NCBI RefSeq assembly: GCF_015550425.1
Contig: NZ_JADNAT010000001.1
Span: 233,928 to 297,927, forward strand
Reading direction: 5' to 3'
From: Clostridium sp. 1001275B_160808_H3
Lineage (GTDB): Bacteria; Bacillota; Clostridia; Clostridiales; Clostridiaceae
DNA length: 64,000 bases
Every line of letters begins with the position of its first letter. Positions within the stretch are counted from its first letter, which is position 1. This document shows positions 35,640 to 45,175 of this stretch, piece by piece. The position numbers were made by a program, and so were the translations under genes. The notes beneath the pieces are model-generated. The model had not been told where the DNA came from. It made no database searches and was given only the letters and a program-made list of their open reading frames with translations.

Positions 35640-37046
35640 TTAAATATCTTCTCCTCTAGTTTCTATTATATTTTTATACCAATGGAAAGATGCCTTTTTC
35701 TTTCTCTCTAGGTTATTTTTATGGTCTACATATATAAATCCATATTGTTTTTTATAACCATTCAACCAGCTTAATAAATCGATAACTGACCATGCATAAT
35801 ATCCTTTTAAATTTATTCCTTCTTTAATTGCATTTTTTACAGCTTTTAAATGTGCTTCAATAAATTTAATTCTAGGTATATCTACTATTTCATCCTCTAT
35901 AATAGGATCTTCATCTCCTAATCCATTTTCAGTTATATATATTTTTACATCTCCATATCTTTCTTTAAGCATTCTTAGTCCATCTAAAAATGCTTCAGGA
36001 GATATCTCCCATCCCCACTTAGTATATTTTTTATCCTCCATTTTAACTGTTCTATAAAAACCATCAAATGAAGGGTTTCCTGGTGCTCCTGTTGAATTTT
36101 CTCTATTTCTTTCAACTTCTTCATCTATATTATTTTTCATTACCCTTTGAGGCTGATAATAATTTAGTCCTATAAAATCATTTTTATCTGAAGCATTTTT
36201 AATTATCTCTAATTCTTCCTCATTCCAATCAATTTTAACGCCGTGCTTACTAATTATATCTACAACATATTTAGGATATTCACCTTTTAATATAGGATCA
36301 TAGAACCAATGTGTATCGATTTCATTTGCATGCTTAGCTGCCAATATATTTTCTTCCTTATCATCTATACTAAATGCTGGAGAAAATACATGAGTAATTC
36401 CTATCTCACCATATTGTTTTAACTTTTTATATAAATCAACTGATTTCGCATGAGCTAAAAATACATTGTGGGTAGCTTGGAAATATTTATTTAAATCTCC
36501 AACTATAGCTGGTGGATGTGCTCCTGCCAAGTATCCTAATCCACAAAATACAACTGTTTCATTAAATGTAATCCAGTGCTTAACTCTATCTCCAAAAGCT
36601 TTATAACAAATTTCAGCATAATTTAAAAATGCATCTATAGTTTCTTTATTTGTCCATCCACCCTTTTCTTCTAGAACTTGTGGTAAATCCCAATGATATA
36701 AAGTTACAAATGGAACTATTCCATATTTTAGACATTCATTTATTATATTGTTATAAAATTCTATGCCTTTTGGATTTACTTCTCCAACACCATTTGGTAA
36801 TATTCTAGGCCATGAAATTGAAAATCTATATGATTCTAATCCCATTTCTGCCATTAGCTTTATATCTTCTTTATATCTATGATAGTGATCTATTGCAATA
36901 TCACCATTAGTACCTTCAAAAGTTTTTCCTGGAATCTTAGAAAATACGTCCCAATTTGAAAGCCCCTTTCCATCTTCATTCCATGCTCCTTCTACTTGAT
37001 ATGATGCAGATGCTGCTCCAAATAAGAAATCCTTTGCAAACTTCAT
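35640..37046 (-). CDS. 6-phospho-beta-glucosidase (GH1), second copy
   Basis: A 468-residue GH1 enzyme that shares the barrel and C-terminal [20 protein letters not shown] segment with the PTS-linked copy at 33036. The acid/base region is TFNETVVF (about 165) and the nucleophile region YITENGLGDED (about 365). It is probably cotranscribed with the 77-codon gene 50 bases upstream and ends at its own terminator. Differences in loops suggest another aglycone preference; the phospho-substrate is inferred from the PTS and RpiR context. Confidence 0.9.
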   Translation of the reverse strand: MKFAKDFLFGAASASYQVEGAWNEDGKGLSNWDVFSKIPGKTFEGTNGDIAIDHYHRYKEDIKLMAEMGLESYRFSISWPRILPNGVGEVNPKGIEFYNNIINECLKYGIVPFVTLYHWDLPQVLEEKGGWTNKETIDAFLNYAEICYKAFGDRVKHWITFNETVVFCGLGYLAGAHPPAIVGDLNKYFQATHNVFLAHAKSVDLYKKLKQYGEIGITHVFSPAFSIDDKEENILAAKHANEIDTHWFYDPILKGEYPKYVVDIISKHGVKIDWNEEELEIIKNASDKNDFIGLNYYQPQRVMKNNIDEEVERNRENSTGAPGNPSFDGFYRTVKMEDKKYTKWGWEISPEAFLDGLRMLKERYGDVKIYITENGLGDEDPIIEDEIVDIPRIKFIEAHLKAVKNAIKEGINLKGYYAWSVIDLLSWLNGYKKQYGFIYVDHKNNLERKKKASFHWYKNIIETRGEDI

Positions 37047-37096
37047 TTATTTCTTCCTCCCATTTATAAAAATAAGCTTAATTTTATTTCAATATG

Positions 37097-37330
37097 TTAT
37101 TTTACGTGAAGTGTATAATAAAGACTCATTCCATACTTTGATTTTGTTTTAAATTCTGATTTTAAATAAGATTCTAATTCATTAGCTGTTAAACCTGTTT
37201 CTGCTGAATAAACTATTTTTATTCTATTACTATCATCAAGCACTGTAAGCTTAACCTTATCATCTTCAAAATTATCAAAGAATTCTCTTATAAATTTCAT
37301 TTGAACTCCGTTTATTTCTACTTTATACAT
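37097..37330 (-). CDS. Hypothetical 77-residue protein upstream of a GH1 gene
   Basis: A small soluble protein, predicted alpha-beta (MYKVEINGVQMKFIREFFDN; IKIVYSAETGLTANELESYL; SLYYTLHVK). No signal or membrane segment. ATG is 7 bases after GGGGG. It lies 50 bases before the GH1 gene and is likely its operon partner. I do not recognise a family. A regulatory or substrate-sensing role in beta-glucoside use would be a guess. Confidence 0.65.
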   Translation of the reverse strand: MYKVEINGVQMKFIREFFDNFEDDKVKLTVLDDSNRIKIVYSAETGLTANELESYLKSEFKTKSKYGMSLYYTLHVK

Positions 37331-37413
37331 ATCCTTGTCCCCCTACATTATTCTTTTTATAAACTAATTTTACAATATTTTTTTTAATAAAACTTATTTT
37401 TATAAATTAATAA

Positions 37414-37442
37414 AACAAATATCATTTTTTATAATTTGTTTT
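37414..37442. promoter_or_regulatory. Inverted repeat upstream of the GH1 operon
   Basis: AAACAAAT (37414-37421) and ATTTGTTT (37435-37442) flank 13 bases. The rest of 37331-37630 is AT-rich non-coding sequence. Possible regulator site shared with the PTS operon at 34576-34601, but half-site orientation differs. Confidence 0.35.
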
Positions 37443-37629
37443 ATTTTTGTAACATATTGTTATATTCATTGTAGCAACATTTTCCATAAAAATATACTCT
37501 TAATTTTATGAAACTTAATCAAATTTATAAATATATACTTTATACATTAAATATAAAATAATATATATTTATAAATATTACCTAAACCACCCCAAGTATA
37601 CTTAAAATATTTTAATGTAATTAGTTAAT

Positions 37630-37661
37630 AAAAAAGAGAGTTATAGAATTTTATAACTCTC
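37630..37661 (-). terminator. Terminator of the exopolysaccharide operon
   Basis: GAGAGTTATA (37636-37645) pairs with 37652-37661; the minus strand continues TTTTTTATTAAC. It lies 13 bases after the last gene of the locus. Confidence 0.85.
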
Positions 37662-37674
37662 CATTTTCTATATT

Positions 37675-38733
37675 TTAATTATCAAATAAATTTCCACCTA
37701 ATCTCCACAAGCTAACATCATAGCCCTCTTCTTTAATAATTTCAGATAAATATTCTAATGTAACTTGATCTGCATACCATACTTCATGTTTAATATTTTC
37801 TTTATCCCTATAATTAAAATATAAATATTTGCTTTTATCATCTCGCTTAGCTTCTATGTTATTTTCAATTAATATTTGTTTAGCTTCAATTTCTGATACT
37901 GATTTAGTGTCGCCATTATCTTTCCAATCAAACCCGCCAGTTGGAATTGCAAAACTTTTTTCACCAGGAACTACTTTCATCTTATCTATTAACTCTTTAA
38001 TAAACTTTTGGTTTGTTTTTTCTCCAGCTGCACTAAAGCCTCCATGCAAATTATAACACATCATTACATATGTAGGTCCCTCAGTAAAGTTAAGCTTATC
38101 TATAGGCGCATTCGGCTCTAAAACTACTCTTAATTTCAAATTATTATTTAAAGCTTTATTATATAATTGATTTATAAATAATATATAATTTTCCCATAAT
38201 CCCAAATCATCTTTAATTTGCTCATAATCAATTTCAATACCATCAAATTCATATTCTTTAGCTAAATCAATTATATCACTAATATGCTTTTCTCTAGATA
38301 ATTTATCACTAAGCAAAATATTTAATATCTCTTTGTCCTTTAGTGAAGATGTACCATCATCATTAACTACGTCATTTACAATAGTTATATATTTTTCATA
38401 GTTATATGACTTTGTCTTATCATAATATACTTTTAATTTTTCAGGAATAATTAAATCGTTGTTTTGATTAAAATTAACAGCAAAGTATGAAATACTACTC
38501 AACTTATCATTTAGCATATTTATTTCGCTATCTACATTTAAGTCCCAATAAACTATCCATGAAGATAAATTATCTATACTTTGAAAAATATCATTATTTT
38601 TCTCCTGAGAAATTATATTTGGACTCTTAATAGTACTATCTTTATTTAATGTCTTTTTTAAGAAGATAGCTCCAACTAATAAGATAACAATTCCTATTAA
38701 AATAAATTTTCCTTTATGTTTGTTAATATTCAT
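37675..38733 (-). CDS. Membrane-anchored GH18-type glycoside hydrolase
   Basis: The 352-residue protein has an N-terminal membrane anchor (about 9-27) and an external TIM barrel. Its DGIEIDYEQ motif (D164 to E171) is the GH18 catalytic signature, with E171 as proton donor. Barrel strands LRVVLEPNAP, TYVMMCYNLHGG and SFAIPTGGFDW and the late EVWYADQVTLEYL segment resemble SleL/YdhD-type GH18 enzymes acting on N-acetylglucosamine polymers. It is the last gene of the polysaccharide locus, 13 bases after the preceding gene. It probably trims or releases the N-acetylhexosamine-type polymer made by the locus; spore-cortex lysis is a less likely alternative. Confidence 0.85.
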   Translation of the reverse strand: MNINKHKGKFILIGIVILLVGAIFLKKTLNKDSTIKSPNIISQEKNNDIFQSIDNLSSWIVYWDLNVDSEINMLNDKLSSISYFAVNFNQNNDLIIPEKLKVYYDKTKSYNYEKYITIVNDVVNDDGTSSLKDKEILNILLSDKLSREKHISDIIDLAKEYEFDGIEIDYEQIKDDLGLWENYILFINQLYNKALNNNLKLRVVLEPNAPIDKLNFTEGPTYVMMCYNLHGGFSAAGEKTNQKFIKELIDKMKVVPGEKSFAIPTGGFDWKDNGDTKSVSEIEAKQILIENNIEAKRDDKSKYLYFNYRDKENIKHEVWYADQVTLEYLSEIIKEEGYDVSLWRLGGNLFDN

Positions 38734-38746
38734 TTTTACCTCTTGT

Positions 38747-40432
38747 TTATAAATATTTTATAAACCAATTTATAACCTTATTAAAGTATTTCTTTACATT
38801 GTATTTTATCAGATCCACTCCTTTTAAAGATGAATCGTATAATATTGTATCATTTATGTCAGATATCTTAAGCTTTTTAAATACTCCATCATATACATCG
38901 TCAGCTATATTTCTTTGACTATATCCATATTCTCCCCATTCTGATTCTAGATAAATACCACCTTCATTTGTATTTCTGACTTCTAATCCCTCTACTATAA
39001 GATTTCCATCTAAAGTCAAATTAAGCTTATTATCATTTATATTTATATCTATTTTTTTACTACCTAACTCTTTTATATCAATATCATCAATACTCTTGTC
39101 ATCATTTAAATCTAGAGAATATAGTATTTCTTCATTTCCATTTAAGGTTTCTATAACCTCAATATTATTATTAACAAGCTTAACGCACAAACTATTTTTT
39201 AAATCATCACTTGTTCTAAAATATATAGCTTGAGAACCTATAACATTTCCATTTAACTCTGATGAAATTTTAAAATCTTTATACTTATCACTACCTAATA
39301 ATTTAATAAGCCCAGTATCTTTTGGCAATGATGTTAATATTATAGTATCATCAATAAATTCTGCTTCTCCTTTTATTTCTTGAAAATCTTTTGCTTTTTC
39401 TTCATCCCCAACAATAAAATCTATATTTTCTTTAGTATCATCCCATATTCTCATTAATAAATGATTAGTTGACCAATATGCTTGCGGCTGTATTCTTGTT
39501 AAATCGTAAATGGAGCTCTCTCTTGTATTTAAAGAATAACCTTCTCTGTTGAAATTCATGTTAAATAATTCTTTAATCCATTTGCCATTTATTAAACTAA
39601 CCTTATCATTTGTTCCAAATTGTCCTGTATTTGAATGCATAAGAGAATATAAATTTGGTACATTTCCAATCTCTTTAGTATAAATTTTTGATAACTCTTC
39701 ATAATCACTATTAATACGATCTTCCATTTCACTATAAGTTTCCATTGGAATATTATATTCATCTCTTATAAAGTCCATTAAATAATGGTTATAGTTTCTA
39801 TTGATTGTATCTGATAGCTTTGAAAACTCCAGTGAAGTTAATTGACCTAAATATTTATTATCTTTATCAAAAACATTTATATACTCAAGTCTATAACCAT
39901 TGGTGCCTAGTTCCCAATAAGAACTATCAACTAATTCTAATAAATCCTTTGGCATTAAAAACTTAGGATCATTTTTTGCAAACTTATCTGCATAAGTAAG
40001 CATTGTAGCCTTATAATTATATTTTTCCATAATCTTTTGTGAGAAAATAGCAGTATCTCTTCTACCATCTTCAAATAATAAAAATAATGCTTTATTTGGT
40101 AGGCTTTTTCCCTCAATATAATAATCTAAAATATCTTGTTGTGTTATTGTCACATAACCATTATCCCGTAAAGCCTTTATTTGTTTCTCTAAAGCTCCAG
40201 TGCTTATTAATGTATCATTTCCTGTTCTATCTACTCCAAAATATGATACAGCAATAAACCCATTATCCTCACTACTTACTACTTCATTATAATCATAAGG
40301 CTTATATTCTGAAAATGTAAAAACCGCCTTTATAATTATTATCAATAATACAAATAATATTATTCCTTGAAATGTTCCTCTTAAAATCTTTATTCTATCT
40401 TTTTTCTCAGGAGAAAATCTTTTATTTTTCAC
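38747..40432 (-). CDS. Membrane-anchored NodB-like protein with C-terminal beta domain
   Basis: The 561-residue protein has one N-terminal membrane helix (about 20-42) and a NodB-type deacetylase-like region (about 60-290: GALEKQIKALRDNGYVTITQ; FLLFEDGRRDTAIFSQKIME; YNYKATMLTYADKF). In place of the usual T-F-D-D metal motif it reads LFEDG, so catalysis is uncertain. The C-terminal part (about 360-530) is a beta-rich concanavalin-like region (FIDDTIILTSLP; GIYLESEWGEYG) that may bind polysaccharide. Start GTG at 40432 is 8 bases after GGAGG and overlaps the synthase gene by 11 bases, so translation is coupled. Role: binding or processing of the nascent polymer. Confidence 0.7.
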   Translation of the reverse strand: MKNKRFSPEKKDRIKILRGTFQGIILFVLLIIIIKAVFTFSEYKPYDYNEVVSSEDNGFIAVSYFGVDRTGNDTLISTGALEKQIKALRDNGYVTITQQDILDYYIEGKSLPNKALFLLFEDGRRDTAIFSQKIMEKYNYKATMLTYADKFAKNDPKFLMPKDLLELVDSSYWELGTNGYRLEYINVFDKDNKYLGQLTSLEFSKLSDTINRNYNHYLMDFIRDEYNIPMETYSEMEDRINSDYEELSKIYTKEIGNVPNLYSLMHSNTGQFGTNDKVSLINGKWIKELFNMNFNREGYSLNTRESSIYDLTRIQPQAYWSTNHLLMRIWDDTKENIDFIVGDEEKAKDFQEIKGEAEFIDDTIILTSLPKDTGLIKLLGSDKYKDFKISSELNGNVIGSQAIYFRTSDDLKNSLCVKLVNNNIEVIETLNGNEEILYSLDLNDDKSIDDIDIKELGSKKIDININDNKLNLTLDGNLIVEGLEVRNTNEGGIYLESEWGEYGYSQRNIADDVYDGVFKKLKISDINDTILYDSSLKGVDLIKYNVKKYFNKVINWFIKYL

Positions 40433-42305
40433 TTTCAATTCCTCCCTTTTTATTAAATTTCTTTATAGCTTTTTTTTGCTCTTTTTTTCTTTTAGCTTCT
40501 ATATCACTCGGAGTCATTCTTGTTCCCCATGTTGATTTCCAAAATGTTACCCAAGCTATAGGCATTTGCCAAAGTAATACAACTTCATAGTATAAACAAA
40601 ATAGTAGCCCAAATATCCAAGTAGTACTTTTTCTAAAGAACATTTGTGCAAAGCTCATCATCAAAGCCATCATTAACACACCAACAAGAAAAGTTGTTGG
40701 AAACACCTTTTGAAATATCGGAACATAAATAAGGTTATATACTACTACTATTGGAGCTGCTAAAGGAACAAGTAGGCCAATATAAAAGAATAGTGACATA
40801 AATGGCTCCTTCTTCCACATAAACTTTCCACCTATAATAGATTCTCTAAGCCAAGATCTTTTCCATCTCATTTGTTGCTTTAAAAATACTTTATACTTAT
40901 TAGGTACTATCGTTGAACAAATAGCCGTATCTTGATAGCTAGTTCTATGCTTGCTAAGGACAAAATTAGTCATTGCCCTATCATCACCAAATGTAGCTCT
41001 TTGACCTAAGAACTTTTGATTTCTCCAAGATTCCATATTGTCAATTATTATTTGTTTCTTGTAACATGAAAGCGGCCCTGATAAACATGTAACTGCATCA
41101 AAATAAGCTTCCGCTGCCTTCATTATTCTAAAAGCAATATAATATCTAACTGATTGCATCTTAGTTAAAGTATTAGTATATGTGTTGGCAACATCAGTTC
41201 TACCAGACACTCCTCCCATTTTAGGGTCTTTAAATGGCTGTACTAAATTAATAATTGCAAATGGATCTAAAAAGCTGTCTGAATCAACAAATACTACTAA
41301 TTCATGTTTTGCATTTAATACTCCTGTGCATAGTGCTTCTCTTTTTCCCATATTCTTTTCTTGTACAATGTATTTTAATCTTTCTTTAACATCAAATCTT
41401 TCTTCTTTTTTTAATTCTTCTACTATTTCTTTGATCTTTTCTACTGACCTATCATGTGAACAATCATCTACCACTATTACCTCTAATTTATCAATAGGAT
41501 AATCTTGATTAATGCAACTTAAGATTGTTCTTTGTATCCATTCCTCTTCATTAAAACAAGGAATTATTATCGTTACTCCTGGAGTATAACTAGTATCTAT
41601 AGGTACCGGTTTATATAAGGCACCGAATAAATATCTACTTAATAAAAATACAGCAGCTATAATACTATATAAATAAATCCACCTGTTAAATTTAAAGTAA
41701 ATTATACTTTCTGCCCTCATCAGAATTATAAAGATGCTTATAAAAAATAATATTAAACTTGATGTAAATAAAAAATATTTATCTTTTTTTCTATTCGAAT
41801 ATTCTGATAGTGTTTCTAAAAACTCTAGTCCACAAAGTATATTTCCATTCTCATCAATTGTATCTCTAACTTTTTTAGCCTCTATATTTACCTTCATTTC
41901 ATATCCTTCAGGCATGGCTCCAGGTAATATTTTAAACTGTAATTTTACTTTATCTGCTTCACTAATTATATTTAATTGTTCTTTGTCTTGTAATTCTAAT
42001 AGCATTCCTGTAGTAGATATATCTATGGACTTTGCTATAAATGTTATATCACCTTTCGAACTTTTGCATCTAATCTTAATATCAGTTTGCATTAGATATC
42101 TTATTCCTGCTTTATTACCATCAATAAATGCAGTTGAATTATCTTTTCTATCACCTAATATTTTTTTCCCTCTACGATCAGTCCCATTCCTTATTTTTTC
42201 CTTATCTGGAACATTAGATAATAATCTTCTATCTCTTCGAGGTCTTAAAAGAATATCATTGGTTATTTCTGTGTTACTTTTTTTTCTTCTGTAGTTAAAC
42301 CTCAC
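40422..42305 (-). CDS. PilZ-GT2 processive exopolysaccharide synthase
   Basis: The 627-residue membrane protein joins an N-terminal PilZ-like domain (about 40-150, with arginine pairs RPRRDRR and TDRRGKK and the SIDISTTGM motif, the D-x-S-x-x-G box of c-di-GMP binders) to a family 2 glycosyltransferase. Membrane segments lie at about 172-225 and 490-600. The GT core shows VVDDCSHD, VFVDSDS, TFGDDRAM and the processive-enzyme motif QQMRWKRSW. BcsA has PilZ at the C-terminus, so the N-terminal position is notable. It should make a beta-linked polymer in response to c-di-GMP. The GTG start is 8 bases after GAGGAG. Neighbours NodB and GH18 suggest an N-acetylated sugar polymer rather than cellulose. 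Confidence 0.87.
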   Translation of the reverse strand: MRFNYRRKKSNTEITNDILLRPRRDRRLLSNVPDKEKIRNGTDRRGKKILGDRKDNSTAFIDGNKAGIRYLMQTDIKIRCKSSKGDITFIAKSIDISTTGMLLELQDKEQLNIISEADKVKLQFKILPGAMPEGYEMKVNIEAKKVRDTIDENGNILCGLEFLETLSEYSNRKKDKYFLFTSSLILFFISIFIILMRAESIIYFKFNRWIYLYSIIAAVFLLSRYLFGALYKPVPIDTSYTPGVTIIIPCFNEEEWIQRTILSCINQDYPIDKLEVIVVDDCSHDRSVEKIKEIVEELKKEERFDVKERLKYIVQEKNMGKREALCTGVLNAKHELVVFVDSDSFLDPFAIINLVQPFKDPKMGGVSGRTDVANTYTNTLTKMQSVRYYIAFRIMKAAEAYFDAVTCLSGPLSCYKKQIIIDNMESWRNQKFLGQRATFGDDRAMTNFVLSKHRTSYQDTAICSTIVPNKYKVFLKQQMRWKRSWLRESIIGGKFMWKKEPFMSLFFYIGLLVPLAAPIVVVYNLIYVPIFQKVFPTTFLVGVLMMALMMSFAQMFFRKSTTWIFGLLFCLYYEVVLLWQMPIAWVTFWKSTWGTRMTPSDIEAKRKKEQKKAIKKFNKKGGIESEK

Positions 42306-42330
42306 TCTTCAAACTCCTCTTCTTGTACTT

Positions 42331-44895
42331 TTACTTTTCTAAATAATCACTTAGCTTCGCAATTTTATACTTCGTTCCATACACTCCATTTTCATTATTG
42401 GTAAGAAATTTATCTAAAGCTTCTGCAGTATAATAGCTTTGATTATTAAAATGCATTATAACTATGTTACCCTTTCCTTCTACTAACTTAGGTTCAATTG
42501 CATCTAAAATTTCTTGTGAAGAAGCACTTTCATAGTCGTGTGTAGAAATATTGGCACCGACTGAATAATTGTATCCACTTTCAAATACTGCTTCTAATCC
42601 TGCTTTTCTTACTAATAATGTTGGTGGTCTAAAATACTGTCTTAATGAATCTAAATCACCTATAACATTTGACATAACCTCATAAGACTTTATTAATGAT
42701 TTTTTTAACTCTGCCTTATTAGTATCTAACAGCTCATGATTATAGTTATGACTTCCTATATCATGACCATTTAATGCAATAGTTCTAAGCAAATTTGGAT
42801 TAATGTTAGATATACCACTATTAACATCTGAATACTTTGCAATAGTAAAAAATGTTGCTTTAACATTATGCTTATTTAAAACATCCAATATTTCATTTAC
42901 TATCGGATCTCCGCCCCAATCATCAAATGTAAAAAATATAACACTTTCACCATTAGTGTCTATAGTTCCAGTCCTATCAATATTTAGCTTCTCATCATCA
43001 CTAAAATCTTCTAAACTAACATCTTTATTTCCTATATAGTTAGTATTTATCATCTTTAAAGCTTCCTCATAAGATCTCATTTTCATAGATCTAATGTTAG
43101 TTACAATATTATATCTTCCAAAATTTGATTGACCTTCAAAATTACTTTGTATATTCTTCAATGGAACTACTGAGTAATTTAAAGGCTTTTTATCTAATAA
43201 ATATGTCTGCAGTTCATTACTATATCTATGAGCATAACCATTTTTTACATAGTTCTCTGTTAGTAACTCAATCAAATTTGGAACTACATTATCATCTTTA
43301 AACAAATCAGAATCTAATCTAAAATATACTATTTCACCTTTACTTAATGAAAGATATGAATTTACATTAAAATAGTCTTTTATAATTTGCTCTGCATTCA
43401 TATCTTTGTATTTGTGTATAATCGGCGCCTTTGTATAAGTAATTAATTCATAATTTTCAAAACCTTTAATACTACTTATTGCAGATATTGCTTCTTGAAC
43501 TTTAGAATTCGAATAGCCATATCCAGGCATATATGAATTAGTTAATATACCTCTCTCTTTTAATAACTTATCCACTTCATATATTTCTTTACATATTTCT
43601 TCAGAAGTCTTATCTAATAAATTAGAGTTAACTGTTATTCCGCCATTTCCAATTTCATGTCCATGTCTTAAGATCTTTTCTATTCTATCTGGATAGTTTA
43701 TTATTTCATTTTTAGTAACAAAAAATGTTCCTTTTGCATTATACTTATCAAGACTTGCTAATACCTTATCTAACACCATCTCATTGCTTACTCCTCTAAA
43801 GGTATATGATAAAGCTTCTTGAGTCGTATAAAATCTTGAAACTATAGGGGAAATCATCCCATTATTTTTATCTATTAACTCTTTAAAATTAATCTCATCC
43901 ACATTATTTTTATTCTCTTCATAATTATCATTATTAATACTATTGTTATCATTCATATTTCCTATTGTTGTATCATTCAGCTTGTTATTATTTAATAATT
44001 CATTGTGTTTTTTAATACTTGGAAATTCTTTTATCTTAACTGCTAATTTTTCTTGCTCCTTAATAGCTTTTAATACCCATTCTACTATTTCAGTAATATT
44101 TCTTTCCTCTTCTTTATCTACTGTGTTTTCTTTTATACCTGCTTCCTTATCTATAGCTGGCTTTTCTTCTAAAATTTCTTTATTATATTCAAAATCATTA
44201 AGAACCCCATCTAATTTTATAGATAAAATAGTTCCATTTAATAAACCTTTTATATACCCATAAGCTTGTTCATAATTCTTAAAGCTTTGATAACTTAAAT
44301 AATGATCTGTATTAACAACATATTTATTTCCCGCTGCAAAAGCAGAAGCTAGTATATTATCATTATAAATTGTTGAATTACATTTCAATAATTCAGGAGT
44401 TGTATATGTAATAGTCTTTAAAATTTTATTAGTAGTAGAAAAATCTGAAATTAAATCTTCTTTTGGCAAGTTTTCCATATTATTAATTTCTGAAAGCGTT
44501 CCACTTCCTATATCATGTCCACCTTCTTTAATACTTTCAACTATACTAGAATCTTCAGCAGCTTTTATTCCAGGAATAAAAAAAGTAGCCTTAACATTAT
44601 ATTTATCTAGTAAATCTACTATTTGTTGCATAGTTTCTTTATTATTAATTCCTTCAAATGATAAAGAAATTATATTTGATTTAGTATCTATATTTGTTAT
44701 AACTTCTGATTTTTTTGTAATATCAAAATTTTTTAATGCATCACTAATTTCCTTTGATGCATCATATCTATTTTTTTTAACAATATTCGGAATTACTCCA
44801 TTAGTATCTATGTTGTAATTTTTGTATATATAAACTCCTATAAAAGTGCTAAGTATTAATGCTCCTATAAGAATACTAATGTATTTTTTCTTCAT
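42331..44895 (-). CDS. Triple NodB-domain polysaccharide deacetylase, membrane-anchored
   Basis: The 854-residue protein has an N-terminal membrane helix (about 5-24) and three NodB-type repeats, each starting with a strand, a short D/G motif, then NKHNVKATFF-like and GHDIGS-like segments: about 68-235 (LSFEGINN), 350-520 (YTFRGVSN) and 650-850 (FFTFDDWGGD). Only the third keeps the metal-binding D-D and the H-x3-H (SHNYNH), so it is probably the single active deacetylase; the first two look like binding or scaffold copies. A charged, asparagine-rich linker (about 240-335) separates repeats one and two. First gene of the locus, 26 bases before the synthase gene. Extracellular deacetylation of an N-acetylhexosamine polymer is the likely reaction. 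Confidence 0.85.
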   Translation of the reverse strand: MKKKYISILIGALILSTFIGVYIYKNYNIDTNGVIPNIVKKNRYDASKEISDALKNFDITKKSEVITNIDTKSNIISLSFEGINNKETMQQIVDLLDKYNVKATFFIPGIKAAEDSSIVESIKEGGHDIGSGTLSEINNMENLPKEDLISDFSTTNKILKTITYTTPELLKCNSTIYNDNILASAFAAGNKYVVNTDHYLSYQSFKNYEQAYGYIKGLLNGTILSIKLDGVLNDFEYNKEILEEKPAIDKEAGIKENTVDKEEERNITEIVEWVLKAIKEQEKLAVKIKEFPSIKKHNELLNNNKLNDTTIGNMNDNNSINNDNYEENKNNVDEINFKELIDKNNGMISPIVSRFYTTQEALSYTFRGVSNEMVLDKVLASLDKYNAKGTFFVTKNEIINYPDRIEKILRHGHEIGNGGITVNSNLLDKTSEEICKEIYEVDKLLKERGILTNSYMPGYGYSNSKVQEAISAISSIKGFENYELITYTKAPIIHKYKDMNAEQIIKDYFNVNSYLSLSKGEIVYFRLDSDLFKDDNVVPNLIELLTENYVKNGYAHRYSNELQTYLLDKKPLNYSVVPLKNIQSNFEGQSNFGRYNIVTNIRSMKMRSYEEALKMINTNYIGNKDVSLEDFSDDEKLNIDRTGTIDTNGESVIFFTFDDWGGDPIVNEILDVLNKHNVKATFFTIAKYSDVNSGISNINPNLLRTIALNGHDIGSHNYNHELLDTNKAELKKSLIKSYEVMSNVIGDLDSLRQYFRPPTLLVRKAGLEAVFESGYNYSVGANISTHDYESASSQEILDAIEPKLVEGKGNIVIMHFNNQSYYTAEALDKFLTNNENGVYGTKYKIAKLSDYLEK

Positions 44896-45148
44896 TGCCT
44901 TCTCCTTACTTATAAATTTATATAATAATTATACTTATTTTATATATTCTTTATCATATTAAACTCCTTGAATTTCCCCCATAATATTCCTAGTATTAAA
45001 CTTTTCAATTATATATACATCTTCCAATATATATATTTTTATACAAATAAATCTTATCAAATATCTTTTTATTATACAAATAATATTCTATAAGTGTATA
45101 TAAATTTAACACATAAAATTCTTTATTATTATATTAATATTATAAAAT

Positions 45149-45172
45149 AAAAAAAGCACCTAACTGGCGCTT
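45149..45172 (-). terminator. Terminator of the WYL regulator gene
   Basis: AAGCGCC (complement of 45166-45172) pairs with GGTGCTT (complement of 45154-45160) and is followed by seven T residues on the minus strand. The gap 44896-45148 is otherwise AT-rich and holds the promoter region of the polysaccharide locus, where I see no c-di-GMP riboswitch. Confidence 0.8.
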
Positions 45173-45175
45173 AAA

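Noticed and set aside
40372..40590. Plus-strand frame across the junction of two polysaccharide genes
   Set aside because: Overlaps two well-supported genes in antisense and lacks start signals.
41734..42294. 186-codon open frame on the plus strand
   Set aside because: It is the reverse strand of the PilZ-GT2 gene, has no ribosome binding site and gives a hydrophobic, serine/phenylalanine-rich product typical of antisense frames in AT-rich DNA.
44896..45148. c-di-GMP (GEMM) riboswitch before the polysaccharide locus
   Set aside because: The conserved GEMM core sequences are not present in this gap; control is expected at the PilZ protein level instead.
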